Assembly (NCBI RefSeq): GCF_014522265.1
Contig: NZ_CP017024.1
Coordinates: 2,446,001-2,510,000, forward strand
Source: Pseudomonas oryzihabitans
Lineage (GTDB): Bacteria > Pseudomonadota > Gammaproteobacteria > Pseudomonadales > Pseudomonadaceae
Length of the DNA: 64,000 bases
Direction of reading: 5' to 3'
A program made the position numbers and the translations under genes. Below are positions 28,503 to 37,611 of this stretch, piece by piece; the first letter of the stretch is position 1; the number at the start of each line of letters is the position of its first letter. The notes beneath the pieces are model-generated. The model had not been told where the DNA came from and ran no database searches. It worked only from the letters and a program-made list of their open reading frames with translations.

Positions 28503-29252
28503 ATGAAAGTGCTGGTCGCGGTGAAGCGCGCCATCGATCCGAACATCAAGGTGCGGGTGAAGACCGACGGTTCCGACGTCGAGCTGGCAGGCGTCAAGAT
28601 GGCCTTGAATCCCTTCTGCGAAATCGCCGTCGAGGAAGCCATCCGCCTCAAGGAGAGGGGCATCGCCCAGGAGGTCGTGGTGGTGACGGTCGGCGGCAGC
28701 GCCGCGCAGGAGCAATTGCGCGTGGCCCTGGCCCTGGGAGCGGATCGAGCGCTGCTGGTGGAGCTGCCGGGCCCCCTGGAACCCTTGAACGTGGCCAAGG
28801 CGCTGACCCGGGTCGTCGAGCGCGAGCGTCCGGACCTGGTGCTGTTCGGCAAGCAGGCCATCGACCAGGAAAACAGCCAGACCGGCCAGATGCTGGCGCA
28901 ACTCGCCGGCCTGCCCCAGGCCACCTGCGCCTCGTCGCTGAGCCATGCGGCGGGTGAATGGATCGTCGAGCGTGAGATCGATGGCGGGCGCCAGACCGTC
29001 GCGCTGCGCTCACCCGCGGTCGTGACCTGCGATCTGCGGCTCAACGAGCCCCGCTATGCCTCGCTGCCCGCGATCATGAAGGCCAAGAAGAAGCCGCTGG
29101 AGATGCTTGACGGCACGGCGCTGGGCATCGCGACCAAGACGCATACCCGCTTGCTGGGCGTGCAGCCTCCCATCCAGCGCTCAGCCGGCATCCGGGTCCA
29201 GTCCGTCGATGAACTGGTGAGTCACCTCAAACAGCGTGCGGGAGTGCTCTGA
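28503..29252 (+). CDS. etfB: Electron transfer flavoprotein beta subunit
   Basis: 249 residues. MKVLVAVKRAIDPN start, MALNPFCEIAVEEAIRLKE (about 34-52) and LFGKQAIDQENSQTGQ are standard ETF beta blocks; the AMP-binding GxxxxD region and a C-terminal TRLLGVQPP follow. Start ATG 28503 has AGGAGAG upstream; the longer open frame begins in the operator. Divergent from the DgcA-like gene, and its stop overlaps the etfA start. A second, dedicated ETF that receives electrons from the demethylase and gives them to ETF-ubiquinone oxidoreductase is inferred. Confidence 0.9.
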   Translation: MKVLVAVKRAIDPNIKVRVKTDGSDVELAGVKMALNPFCEIAVEEAIRLKERGIAQEVVVVTVGGSAAQEQLRVALALGADRALLVELPGPLEPLNVAKALTRVVERERPDLVLFGKQAIDQENSQTGQMLAQLAGLPQATCASSLSHAAGEWIVEREIDGGRQTVALRSPAVVTCDLRLNEPRYASLPAIMKAKKKPLEMLDGTALGIATKTHTRLLGVQPPIQRSAGIRVQSVDELVSHLKQRAGVL

Positions 29253-30178
29253 TGGCTACCTTGATCCTCGCCGAACAGCACCAGGGCCAGCTCAAGGCTG
29301 GCACGGCGAACGTTGTCATGGCGGCCAGGGAGCTGGCGCAGCCCATCGAGTTGCTGTTGATCGGGCCAGGTGCTGCCGCGGCGGCGGAGCAGGCGGCGGC
29401 CCTGGTTGGGGTGGACCGGGTGCTGGTGGTCGAGACCGCCGCGCCGTGCGCCCCGGAAAGCCAGGCCGAGCTGATCGCCGGGCTGGCGGGCCGGCAGCCC
29501 GGGCAGTTGTTGGCCGAGGCCAGCGTCCAGGGGCGTAGCGTCCTGCCGCGGGTGGCAGCCTTGCTGGATGTGGGGATGATCGCCGAGGTCATCGGCATCG
29601 ACAGCCCGACCGTGTTCCGCCGGCCGATCTATGCCGGCAGTGCCATCGCCCGAATCGAATCCCTCGATGAGGTGCAGGTCCTGACGATTCGCGCGTCCGC
29701 CTTCGCCCCGGCGGAGCAGGGGGAGCCGACTTGCCCGATCGTGCGCCTGGAACAGGCGTTGCTACCGGCGGCGAGCCGCGTCGTCAGCGAGGTGCTCAGC
29801 ACCAGCGCACGGCCCGAGCTGGGCAGTGCCCGCGTGGTGGTATCCGGCGGGCGTGGTCTGGGCAGCCGGGAGAACTTCGCCCTGGTCGAGCGGGTGGCCG
29901 ATCGACTGGGTGGCGCCGTCGGGGCCTCGCGCGCCGCGGTGGATGCCGGCTTTGCCGGCAACGACCTGCAGGTGGGCCAGACCGGCAAGCATGTCGCGCC
30001 CGATCTCTATGTGGCCGTGGGGATCAGCGGCGCCATCCAGCATCTGGCGGGCATGAGCGGTTCCAAGGTCATCGTCGCCATCAACCAGGATGCCGAGGCG
30101 CCCATCACCCAGGTGGCCGACTACACCCTGGTGGCCGATCTGTTCCAGGCCCTGCCGGACCTGGAGCGGGCGCTCTAG
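29252..30178 (+). CDS. etfA: Electron transfer flavoprotein alpha subunit
   Basis: 308 residues. The C-terminal FAD-binding domain carries [14 protein letters not shown] and the signature [20 protein letters not shown] (about 243-262), then HLAGM and [12 protein letters not shown]. It forms the heterodimer with EtfB; the stop/start overlap (TGATG) couples translation. The N-terminal half is more diverged than in housekeeping ETF, consistent with a pathway-specific copy. Confidence 0.9.
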   Translation: MATLILAEQHQGQLKAGTANVVMAARELAQPIELLLIGPGAAAAAEQAAALVGVDRVLVVETAAPCAPESQAELIAGLAGRQPGQLLAEASVQGRSVLPRVAALLDVGMIAEVIGIDSPTVFRRPIYAGSAIARIESLDEVQVLTIRASAFAPAEQGEPTCPIVRLEQALLPAASRVVSEVLSTSARPELGSARVVVSGGRGLGSRENFALVERVADRLGGAVGASRAAVDAGFAGNDLQVGQTGKHVAPDLYVAVGISGAIQHLAGMSGSKVIVAINQDAEAPITQVADYTLVADLFQALPDLERAL

Positions 30179-30263
30179 CGGACGCTTTCTACTCAACAAC
30201 AACACGTTCTTCGCCTTGAGACTGCCAGCAACAACAACACTACAAACGCCGGAGATAGAGCTG

Positions 30264-31145
30264 ATGAATGTTGCACAGAACATGAAGCGCAAGGTGCTGG
30301 GTCTGGTCGCCGTGGTGGGCCTGACGATCGCCAGCCAGGTAGTCCAGGCCGCCCAGGGACCGGTCCGCATTGGCTGGGTCAACTGGTCGGACGCGGAAAT
30401 CACCGCGAAGCTTGCCCAGGTCGCCATCGAAGACCAGCTGAAGTTGCCGGTGAAGCTGGTGCAGGCTGACATCGGCATCCAGTTCCAGGCCATGGCCAAT
30501 GGCAGTATCGATCTCATTCCCATGGTCTGGTTGCCCACCACTCATGCGGTGTTCGTCGACAAGCACAAGGACAGGCTCACCGATCTGGGCGTGCTCTACG
30601 AGGGCAAGCTGGGGATGGCGGTGCCGGAGTCCGTTCCCCAGGGCGAACTCTCCAGTATCGAGGACCTGAAGAAGCCGGAAGTGCGAGCCAAGCTCGACGG
30701 CAAGATCCTTTCCTCGGAAGTCGGCAATGGCCAGTACAAACTGACCGAGAAGGCCTTCGACGTCTATCAGCTCAAGGGCTACAAGATCGTCGCTTCGTCC
30801 GAAGTCGGCATGCTCACCGAGATGGATCGCAATCTGAAGCGCGGCAAGTGGTCGGTGATCAATGCCTGGAGTCCGCACTGGATGTTTTCCAAGTGGAAGC
30901 TGCGCTATCTCGACGATCCCAAGGGGGTCTTCGGCACGGCGGAGCAGATCCATGCCATGGCGCGCAAGGAATTTCCGGCCGAGTACCCGCAGGTTGCCAC
31001 CTTCTTCGCCCACTACCACCTGCCGGCCGGCGACTTGCAGCAGCTGATGCTCCAGGCGCGTGACAGTTCCGCCGACAAGGTCGTGGCCGATTACTACGCG
31101 GCCCACAAGCAGCTGTTCAGCGAGATGTTCAACGCGAAGAACTGA
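30264..31145 (+). CDS. Glycine/proline betaine-type periplasmic binding protein (OpuAC/ProX family)
   Basis: 293 residues. Signal peptide of about 29 residues ending VVQA. Trp residues that could form the quaternary-ammonium aromatic cage are in GWVNWSD, MVWLPTTH and NAWSPHWMF. No permease or ATPase gene lies nearby, so it must use a shared Opu/Cbc-type transporter encoded elsewhere, as the interchangeable CbcX/CaiX/BetX binding proteins do in other pseudomonads. ATG 30264 follows GGAG. It trails etfBA by 85 bp, likely in one transcript. Confidence 0.87.
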   Translation: MNVAQNMKRKVLGLVAVVGLTIASQVVQAAQGPVRIGWVNWSDAEITAKLAQVAIEDQLKLPVKLVQADIGIQFQAMANGSIDLIPMVWLPTTHAVFVDKHKDRLTDLGVLYEGKLGMAVPESVPQGELSSIEDLKKPEVRAKLDGKILSSEVGNGQYKLTEKAFDVYQLKGYKIVASSEVGMLTEMDRNLKRGKWSVINAWSPHWMFSKWKLRYLDDPKGVFGTAEQIHAMARKEFPAEYPQVATFFAHYHLPAGDLQQLMLQARDSSADKVVADYYAAHKQLFSEMFNAKN

Positions 31146-31156
31146 GGCGCCTCGGA

Positions 31157-31197
31157 GCGACCGGAACGCCCCTGTCCCGCAGGTGCGTCCGGGTCGT
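31157..31197. terminator. Imperfect hairpin between convergent binding-protein and oxidoreductase genes
   Basis: GCGACCGGAACGC (31157-31169) pairs imperfectly with GCGTCCGGGTCGT (31185-31197). No T-run. Confidence 0.4.
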
Positions 31198-31203
31198 TCC
31201 CGC

Positions 31204-32733
31204 TCAGGACGTTGCCAGGACGTCCAGGGCACGTGCGCGTGATAGCGGCTGGCGCATGAGCTGGCTCAGCACCGCGGTGGCGCGCTCCCGCTGGCAAGCC
31301 ACGACGCCGACCACCCGGTCTTCGGCCAGCAGCAGGGCGACGAAGGTCTGGTCGCCCAGGCTACCGTCGAGGTGCATGTCGTCCCACTGGCGGGGATGAC
31401 CGAGGTATTCGTAGCGCTTGCCGTGATGCAGGGTCCAGAAGAAGGGCACGTCCGCGTAGCGTTCGGCGTGGCCGAGCAGATTGCGCGCCGCCAGGCGGCC
31501 GTGTTGCTGGGCCAGGCGCCAGTGTTCAATGCGGGTCGGCTGACCGGCAAAGGGAAAGGTGGCCAGATCGCCAACGGCGTAGAGGCCCGCGGCGGCCTGG
31601 AGCTGGGTATCCACCGGGACGCTGCCGTCTTCGGCCAGGGGTAGATTGGCCAGGAAGGCGGTCGCCGGGGCGATGCCGGTACCCACCAGGACCAGGTCGG
31701 CGGGCAGGTGGGTGCCGTCCTTGAGGCTGACCTGGCGCACCTGGTCGTCGCCGGCAAAGCCCACCACCTCGCTGGGAGCATGGAAGGTCACGCCATTGGC
31801 TTCATGCAGGGTCTTGAAATGCTGGCCGAGGGTCTCGCCCATCTGCTTGACGAAGGGCAGGGAAGCGGGGGCGACCACGTCCACCGCCAGGCCCTGCTTG
31901 CGCAGGGCGGAGGCGGCTTCCAGGCCGATGAAGCTGGCGCCGACGATCACCACGCGGCCTTCTTCAGGCAGATTGGCCAGGATGGCGGCCGCGTCGGCGC
32001 GGGTCCGCAGCAGGTGGACGCCCTTGAGCTCGGCACCGGGCACGTCAAGGGGCCTGGGTTCGCCGCCGGTGGCGAGCACGCAGCCGTCGTAGTTCAGGGT
32101 CTGGCCGTTGGCGAGTTCCAGCTGGCGGACCTGGGGATCCAGGCGCGTCACCTCGACGTGCAGGCGTTCGATGCGCTGCTGGCGGAAGAAGTCGGCCTCG
32201 CGCAGCGGTGGAGCTTCATCGGGGGCCTTGTCGCCCTGGAGGACGAATTTGGACAGGGCGGTCCGGTCATAGGGTTCACCCGGTTCGCGGCCGATCAGCA
32301 GCAGGCGGCCGCCAAAGCCGAATTCTCGCAGGGCCGCCGCTACGGCGGTGCCCGCGGCGCCCGCACCGATGACGATGAACAGGCGATCGTCGGACTGGGG
32401 CTCCGCCGTCTGCGCGGGCAGGGGCTCGGTCCCGACCAGCACCTCGCCGTCGCGCACGTCCACCGGATAGCGTTGCAAGGCATCCAGCGCCGGCGGTTCG
32501 CAGAGGCGGCCATCGTCGACGGCGAAACTCGCCTTGTGCCAGGGACAGACCAGGCGGCCCTGGCAGACCGCGCCCTCGGCCAGCGGCGCGCCGGCGTGAG
32601 GGCACTGCGCCTGGAAGGCACGTACCTCGTCACCGACGCGCAGCAGCAGGATTGCGGTGCCTTCGATCTCGACCGCGGTACCGCGGTCTTCGCGCAGGTC
32701 GGCAAGGTGCGCGACCGGGTGCATGGTTTTCAT
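31204..32733 (-). CDS. Rieske [2Fe-2S] - FAD-dependent oxidoreductase fusion (AIF/ferredoxin reductase type)
   Basis: 509 residues. An N-terminal Rieske domain (C44-PH46 ... C63-PWH66) is joined to an FAD/NAD(P) reductase: FAD motif VIGAGAAG (121-128), NAD motif [14 protein letters not shown] (about 263-276), FAD-closing [10 protein letters not shown], and a C-terminal reductase domain with [15 protein letters not shown]. This matches AIF-like putidaredoxin-reductase proteins carrying their own Rieske ferredoxin. It may be an auxiliary electron donor for the Rieske oxygenase or protect it, but its partner is unknown. It is transcribed toward the betaine cluster and is the last gene of that block. 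Confidence 0.83.
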   Translation of the reverse strand: MKTMHPVAHLADLREDRGTAVEIEGTAILLLRVGDEVRAFQAQCPHAGAPLAEGAVCQGRLVCPWHKASFAVDDGRLCEPPALDALQRYPVDVRDGEVLVGTEPLPAQTAEPQSDDRLFIVIGAGAAGTAVAAALREFGFGGRLLLIGREPGEPYDRTALSKFVLQGDKAPDEAPPLREADFFRQQRIERLHVEVTRLDPQVRQLELANGQTLNYDGCVLATGGEPRPLDVPGAELKGVHLLRTRADAAAILANLPEEGRVVIVGASFIGLEAASALRKQGLAVDVVAPASLPFVKQMGETLGQHFKTLHEANGVTFHAPSEVVGFAGDDQVRQVSLKDGTHLPADLVLVGTGIAPATAFLANLPLAEDGSVPVDTQLQAAAGLYAVGDLATFPFAGQPTRIEHWRLAQQHGRLAARNLLGHAERYADVPFFWTLHHGKRYEYLGHPRQWDDMHLDGSLGDQTFVALLLAEDRVVGVVACQRERATAVLSQLMRQPLSRARALDVLATS

Positions 32734-32814
32734 GGTGGACTCCGGCGCCGTCTGGGGCGCTCTCTCGAATCAGGCTCAGCAGATTCGAGAGGGCGCAGCG
32801 GCGCCGGGTTCCGC

Positions 32815-33729
32815 TCAGGGGGCGGGCGGCAACGGATGACGGTGCGGAACGTCGGGTGCGTCCAGCGGATCGGCGTGGACCAGCACCTCGGCCTGGGGAT
32901 ACTCGGCGCGGATGGCGGCTTCCACCTCATCGCACAGCACATGGGCACGGGACAGGCTCATCTCGCCCGGCAGCTCCAGGTGCAGTTGCACGAACCAGTG
33001 ATTGCCGGAGAGGCGGGTGCGCAGGTCATGGGCACCTTCCACCCCCGGAACCTGGCAGGCCAGCTGCAGCATGTGCTCGCTGATGTCGGCGGGCAGTTCC
33101 TGGTCCATCAGCACGCCAAAGGAGTCGCGGGCGATGCCGTAGGCGCTCCAGAGGATGTAGAGGGCGATGGCCAGGCCGAACAGCGGATCCAGCCAGTACC
33201 AGCCGAAGCCGGTCAGCGCCAGGGCGATCAGGATGCCGACATTGAGCAGCAGGTCGGAGCGATAGTGCAGGGCGTCGGCGCGGACCACCGTGGAGTCGGT
33301 GAGGCGGATGACGTGCTGCTGGTAGGCCACCAGCACGGCGGTCAGGGCCAGGGAAAACAGGGTGACGGCGATGCCCAGGGCATGGGCACCCAGGGGTTCG
33401 GGTTGCTGCAGCCGCCCGATGGCCTGCCAGGCGATGAGCACGGCGCTGACGCCGATGAAGACCGCCTGGGCGATGCCGGCCAGGGACTCGGCCTTGCCAT
33501 GGCCATAGCGGTGGTCGTCGTCCGCCGGCTTGAGGGCGTAGTGCACCGCCAGCAGGTTGAACACCGAGGCCAGGCCATCGAGCAGCGAGTCGGTCAGGCC
33601 GGCGAGCAGGCTGACCGAGCCGCTGAACCACCAGGCCACGGCCTTGGCCAGGATCAGCGTCGTCGCCACCGCCACCGAGGCGGCAGTGGCGCGACGCAGG
33701 AGCCGCTCGGTGCCGTGCGGGTCGCTCAT
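32815..33729 (-). CDS. Cation diffusion facilitator, FieF-like metal/proton antiporter
   Basis: 304 residues with six predicted TM helices and a cytoplasmic C-terminal domain. Site A ligands are as in E. coli FieF: D47 and D51 (LTDSLLDG), H155 and D159 (HYRSD). HRYGHGKAES gives H73/H77. Exports Zn(II)/Fe(II) or similar divalent metals to the periplasm. The start overlaps the stop of the lipoprotein gene by 1 bp, so the two are co-transcribed; the pairing next to hrpB resembles the P. aeruginosa order as I recall it. Confidence 0.87.
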   Translation of the reverse strand: MSDPHGTERLLRRATAASVAVATTLILAKAVAWWFSGSVSLLAGLTDSLLDGLASVFNLLAVHYALKPADDDHRYGHGKAESLAGIAQAVFIGVSAVLIAWQAIGRLQQPEPLGAHALGIAVTLFSLALTAVLVAYQQHVIRLTDSTVVRADALHYRSDLLLNVGILIALALTGFGWYWLDPLFGLAIALYILWSAYGIARDSFGVLMDQELPADISEHMLQLACQVPGVEGAHDLRTRLSGNHWFVQLHLELPGEMSLSRAHVLCDEVEAAIRAEYPQAEVLVHADPLDAPDVPHRHPLPPAP

Positions 33730-34154
33730 CAGGCGCGCGGGGCGAGGCCCAGGCTGGCGAGCTGCTCGTTGCTGCCGCTGCGCTGCAGCAGGCGCGGATC
33801 GTCCAGCGGCAGGTTGTGGCCGGTGGCCTGCTGGATAATGGCCTTGAGGCGCGCGCGATCGACGCTGCCATCCGGGTTGACCGCCTTGTTCAGCTCGCTG
33901 GGATCAACCTCGGCGCGCTTGTTGTCGGGCAGGTAGATGGCGCCGGTGGCGAAGTCCACGCCAAAGGCGATCAGGCCGGGAATGATGTAGAACAGCAGGC
34001 CGATGGCATCGAGGGCGACGATGCCCGGATCGATCCGGCCACTGCCGGTGATCTGGCCGCGGCGCTCGGGATAGAACAGCGAACCGCAAGCGGTCAGCTG
34101 GGTGAACAGGGCTGCGGCGAGGACGCCACACACCGCGCGGGTACGCATCGACAT
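33729..34154 (-). CDS. Small YceK-like lipoprotein
   Basis: 141 residues. Start ATG 34154 with GGAGGT five bases upstream. The N-terminus MSMRTRAVCG, a hydrophobic stretch and the lipobox LTAC make this a lipoprotein (Cys about residue 23). A second hydrophobic segment ALDAIGLLFYIIPGLIAFGVDF (about 48-69) is followed by GAIYLP; the YceK-like part ends near residue 78 and the tail is charged. Function unknown. Co-transcribed with the cation exporter. Confidence 0.78.
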   Translation of the reverse strand: MSMRTRAVCGVLAAALFTQLTACGSLFYPERRGQITGSGRIDPGIVALDAIGLLFYIIPGLIAFGVDFATGAIYLPDNKRAEVDPSELNKAVNPDGSVDRARLKAIIQQATGHNLPLDDPRLLQRSGSNEQLASLGLAPRA

Positions 34155-34220
34155 AGACAACCTCCGGTTGGATGAGGCCGCCACTATAGCGGCCGGAATC
34201 ACGGCGGGCGAGACGCTTTG

Positions 34221-34361
34221 GAGCGACAAACAAAACTACTGCGCGTCTGCCATACAGGCGCGTGCAGTGCTCGGAATCCTCATGTACCACTCGTACACTG
34301 CGGTTCCTGCGCGCCGCGCGCACCTGCCTGACAGCCGCTCGCTACATTTTGTTAGCCGCTC
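34221..34361. repeat. Dispersed palindromic intergenic repeat, diverged copy C
   Basis: 141 bp with the architecture of copies A and B. Outer arms are GAGCGACAAACAAAAC and, on the other strand, GAGCGGCTAACAAAAT. The 35-bp core 34273-34307 runs GGAATCCTCATGTAC-CACTC-GTACACTGCGGTTCC, aligning with GGAATGCTCATTTAC-CATTC-GTAAACTCCGCTTCC of copy B. The core and arm centres coincide (34290/34291). It lies between the divergent lipoprotein and hrpB genes, in or near their promoters. Confidence 0.7.
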
Positions 34362-34400
34362 TTATACTGCCCGCCCCGTTGAGACCACCGGCCGTGCCCA

Positions 34401-36905
34401 ATGACGCCCTTGCCCATCGATGTTGTCCTGCCCGAGCTGCGCCAGGCCCTCGCCCACCGCGATGACTGCGTGCTGGAAGCGCCGCCGGGGGCCGGCAAGA
34501 CCACCCGGGTGCCCCTGGCGCTGTTGCATGAGCCCTGGCTGGCCGGTCAGCGCATCCTGCTGCTGGAGCCGCGCCGGCTGGCGGCGCGCGCCGCCGCCGA
34601 GCGCCTGGCCGCGGAACTGGGCGAAGGCGTTGGCGAGACGGTGGGCTATCGCATCCGCCTGGAAAGCCGGGTAGGCCCGCGCACCCGCATCGAGGTGGTC
34701 ACCGAGGGCATCCTCACCCGACGGCTGCAGGACGATCCGGCGCTGGAGGGCGTCGGCCTGGTGATCTTCGACGAATTCCACGAGCGCAGCCTGGACGCCG
34801 ACCTGGCCCTGGCGCTGACCCTGAGCGGCCGCGAGCTGCTGCGTGACACCCCGCTCAAGCTGCTGGTGATGTCGGCAACCCTGGAAGGCGAACGCCTGGC
34901 TGCCTTGCTGGGCGGAGCGCCGGTGGTGCGCAGCGAAGGGCGCATGTTTCCGGTGACGACCCGCTGGAGCCGACCGCTCGGCCAGGACGAACGCCTGGAG
35001 GCGCGGGTGGCCGCCACGGTGCTGCAGGCACTGGACGAGGAGACCGGCAGCCTGCTGGTCTTTCTGCCCGGCCAGGCGGAGATCCGCCGCACTGCCGAGC
35101 GCCTGGCGGAGCAACTGCCCGCGGGGGTATTGCTCTGTCCGCTGCACGGCGAGCTGGAGCTGGCCGCCCAGCGCGCGGCCATCGAGCCGGCGCCGGCGGG
35201 TACGCGCAAGGTGGTGCTGGCCACCAACATCGCCGAGACCAGCCTGACCATCGAAGGGGTGCGGGTGGTGGTGGACGCGGGCCTTGCGCGCGTGCCGGCC
35301 TTCGATCCCGGCAGCGGCATGACCCGCCTGACCACCCGCCGCATCTCCCGTGCCTCGGCGACCCAGCGCCAGGGTCGCGCCGGCCGCCTGGAACCGGGGG
35401 TCTGCTATCGACTCTGGTCGGAAGAGCTGCATCAGCAGCTGCCGGCCTATGACAGCGCCGAGATCCTCCAGGCCGATCTGGCCGGTCTGGCCCTGCAACT
35501 GGCGCGCTGGGGCATGAACGCCGAGGAGCTGGCCTGGCTCGATCCCCCGCCCGCTGCCGCCCTCGCCCAGGCCCGCGATCTGCTGCTGCGGTTGGGCGCC
35601 CTGGACGACCAGGGCGTGCTCACGCCTCACGGCCAGGCCATGAGCGGCCTGCCGGCCCATCCGCGGCTGGCCCACCTGCTGTTGCGCGGTCAGGCCTGGG
35701 GCCTGGCCGAGCGTGCCTGCGAGATCGCCGCGCTGCTGGGCGAGCGCGACCTGACCCCGGGGCAGGGCGCCGATCTGCACACCCGTCTCCTGCTGCTGGC
35801 GGGCGAAGGCCGGGGGCCGCGCGGCGGCGTGGCGCGCATTCGTCAGCTGATCCGCCAGTATCGCGGCCTGTTGCGCGGCCCGGCCGGGCAGCCGGTGGCC
35901 GATCCCGAACACCCGCGCTGGACCGGCGCTTTGCTGGCCTGCGCCTATCCGGATCGCATCGCCCAGCAGCGCAAGGCCGGCGGCCAGGACTATCGCCTGG
36001 CCAATGGCCGGGCCGCCAGCTTTGGCGAGCCGGATGGGCTGATGAAATCGCCCTGGCTGGTGGTGGCCGACCTGGGCAGTCGCCAGGGGCAGCGCGAAGA
36101 GCGCATCTACCTCGCCGCCGAACTGGATCCGGCGCTGTTCGAAGGGCCGCTGGCCGAGCAGGTGGTGAGTCACGACGAACTGGACTGGGATGAACGCGAG
36201 GGGGTGCTGCGTGCGGAACGCCAGCGGCGGATCGGCCAACTGGTGCTGAGTCGCGAGCCGCTGAAGAATCTGGACGCCGCCGCCCGCAGCCGGGCGCTGC
36301 TCGGGCTGGTGCGGCGCAAGGGCCTGGAGTTGCTGCCCTGGACGCCGGACTTGCGCCAGTGGCAGGCGCGGGTGGCGCTGCTGCGCCAGCTGGACCTGCA
36401 GCAGAAGCAGACGAGCGACTGGCCGGATGTGAGCGACGCCGCCCTGCTGGTCAGCCTGGAAGACTGGCTGCTGCCCTATCTGGAGCGCGTCACCCGGCTG
36501 GCCCACTTCGCCACTCTGGACCTGGCCACCATGCTGCAGGGCCTGCTGCCCTGGCCGCTGCCGCGGCAATTGGACGAGCTGGCGCCGCGCAGCCTGGCGG
36601 TGCCCTCCGGTTCCAGCATCCGCCTGGACTACAGCGAGCAGCCGCCGGTGCTGGCGGTACGGCTGCAGGAGCTGTTCGGCCTGGCCGACACCCCGCGCCT
36701 CGCCGGTGGACGACTGGCGGTCAAGCTGCACCTGCTCTCGCCCGCGCGGCGACCGGTGCAGGTCACCCAGGACCTGGCCAGTTTCTGGGCCAATACCTAT
36801 GGCGAGGTGAAGAAGGATCTCAAGGGTCGCTATCCCAAGCACTACTGGCCGGACGATCCCTTGATCGCCGAACCCACGGCGCGAGCCAAGCCGCGGGGAA
36901 CCTGA
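34401..36905 (+). CDS. hrpB: DEAH-box ATP-dependent helicase HrpB
   Basis: 834 residues, full length for the family. Walker A PPGAGKTTRVPLALL (about 25-39), motif II DEFHERSLDADLAL, motif III SATLEG, helicase C with IAETSLTIEGVRVVVDAGLAR and motif VI QRQGRAGR, then HA2 and the HrpB-specific C-terminal domain ending YPKHYWPDDP. HrpB helicases are conserved in proteobacteria but their RNA substrate is largely undefined. Start ATG 34401. Monocistronic, with repeat C immediately upstream. Confidence 0.93.
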   Translation: MTPLPIDVVLPELRQALAHRDDCVLEAPPGAGKTTRVPLALLHEPWLAGQRILLLEPRRLAARAAAERLAAELGEGVGETVGYRIRLESRVGPRTRIEVVTEGILTRRLQDDPALEGVGLVIFDEFHERSLDADLALALTLSGRELLRDTPLKLLVMSATLEGERLAALLGGAPVVRSEGRMFPVTTRWSRPLGQDERLEARVAATVLQALDEETGSLLVFLPGQAEIRRTAERLAEQLPAGVLLCPLHGELELAAQRAAIEPAPAGTRKVVLATNIAETSLTIEGVRVVVDAGLARVPAFDPGSGMTRLTTRRISRASATQRQGRAGRLEPGVCYRLWSEELHQQLPAYDSAEILQADLAGLALQLARWGMNAEELAWLDPPPAAALAQARDLLLRLGALDDQGVLTPHGQAMSGLPAHPRLAHLLLRGQAWGLAERACEIAALLGERDLTPGQGADLHTRLLLLAGEGRGPRGGVARIRQLIRQYRGLLRGPAGQPVADPEHPRWTGALLACAYPDRIAQQRKAGGQDYRLANGRAASFGEPDGLMKSPWLVVADLGSRQGQREERIYLAAELDPALFEGPLAEQVVSHDELDWDEREGVLRAERQRRIGQLVLSREPLKNLDAAARSRALLGLVRRKGLELLPWTPDLRQWQARVALLRQLDLQQKQTSDWPDVSDAALLVSLEDWLLPYLERVTRLAHFATLDLATMLQGLLPWPLPRQLDELAPRSLAVPSGSSIRLDYSEQPPVLAVRLQELFGLADTPRLAGGRLAVKLHLLSPARRPVQVTQDLASFWANTYGEVKKDLKGRYPKHYWPDDPLIAEPTARAKPRGT

Positions 36906-36969
36906 CCGAAGCCTCGAGCGGAACCGCCTGGACGTAGGCCCGACCTGACTGGCCTGGCGTTCCGCACGC

Positions 36970-37473
36970 TCAACCGTTGCTGCCGGCCGGACGCTTTCGC
37001 AGATGATTGGTGGGCAGGGCCGTGGTGTATTTCACCTGGCTCAGGGCAAAGCTCGATCTGATGCTGGCCACGACGGGGATGGACGTCAGGCAGTCGAGCA
37101 GGAGCGTCTGGTATTTGCTCAGGTCTTCGCTCACCACCCGCAACATGAAGTCCGCCTCGCCGCTCATGAGGTAGCACTCCATCACTTCCGGGCGCTCCTT
37201 GATCGCATTGGTGAAGATCTCCAGGGACTGCTTGTCCTGAAGCTTGAGCGACACATGCACGAAGACGTTGATGGCCAGGTTGAGCGCTGCCGGATCGACC
37301 AGCGTCACAGCGCCGCGCAGGACGCCACGCTCCTTCATTTCCGCGACGCGTCGCCAGCAGGGTGAAGCGGAAAGGCCCACGATGTCGGCCAGCTCCGCAT
37401 TGCTGAGCTCCGCATTTTCCTGAAGCGCATCGAGGATACGCAGGCTGGCCTCATCGAGCGTCGCTCGGCTCAT
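36970..37473 (-). CDS. Lrp/AsnC family transcriptional regulator
   Basis: 167 residues. N-terminal HTH (LDALQENAELSNAELADIVGLSASPCWRRVAEM, about 14-46) and a C-terminal RAM ligand domain (about 75-150) with EVMECYLMSGEADFMLRV. These dimer/octamer regulators sense amino acids. Divergent from an EamA-type exporter with a 138-bp gap containing an inverted repeat, the classic layout of an Lrp-type activator and its target exporter. Confidence 0.88.
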   Translation of the reverse strand: MSRATLDEASLRILDALQENAELSNAELADIVGLSASPCWRRVAEMKERGVLRGAVTLVDPAALNLAINVFVHVSLKLQDKQSLEIFTNAIKERPEVMECYLMSGEADFMLRVVSEDLSKYQTLLLDCLTSIPVVASIRSSFALSQVKYTTALPTNHLRKRPAGSNG

Positions 37474-37514
37474 GGTGAGATTTTCCTATGCTGCTCATTT
37501 TGTGGGTAGAACTT

Positions 37515-37547
37515 ACCTATCTTCTCTTTTTAGAGGAACAGATAGGT
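37515..37547. promoter_or_regulatory. Inverted repeat in the lrp-like / eamA-like divergent promoter
   Basis: ACCTATCT (37515-37522) and AGATAGGT (37540-37547) form a perfect 8-bp dyad around an AT-rich 17-bp centre, in the AT-richest part of the gap. Candidate binding site of the adjacent Lrp-type protein. Confidence 0.5.
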
Positions 37548-37611
37548 GCGTTTTTTCGCTGGTATCGCCGCATCATGACCCTGGGAAATCTGCTTGCGAC
37601 AGGGTGGCACC

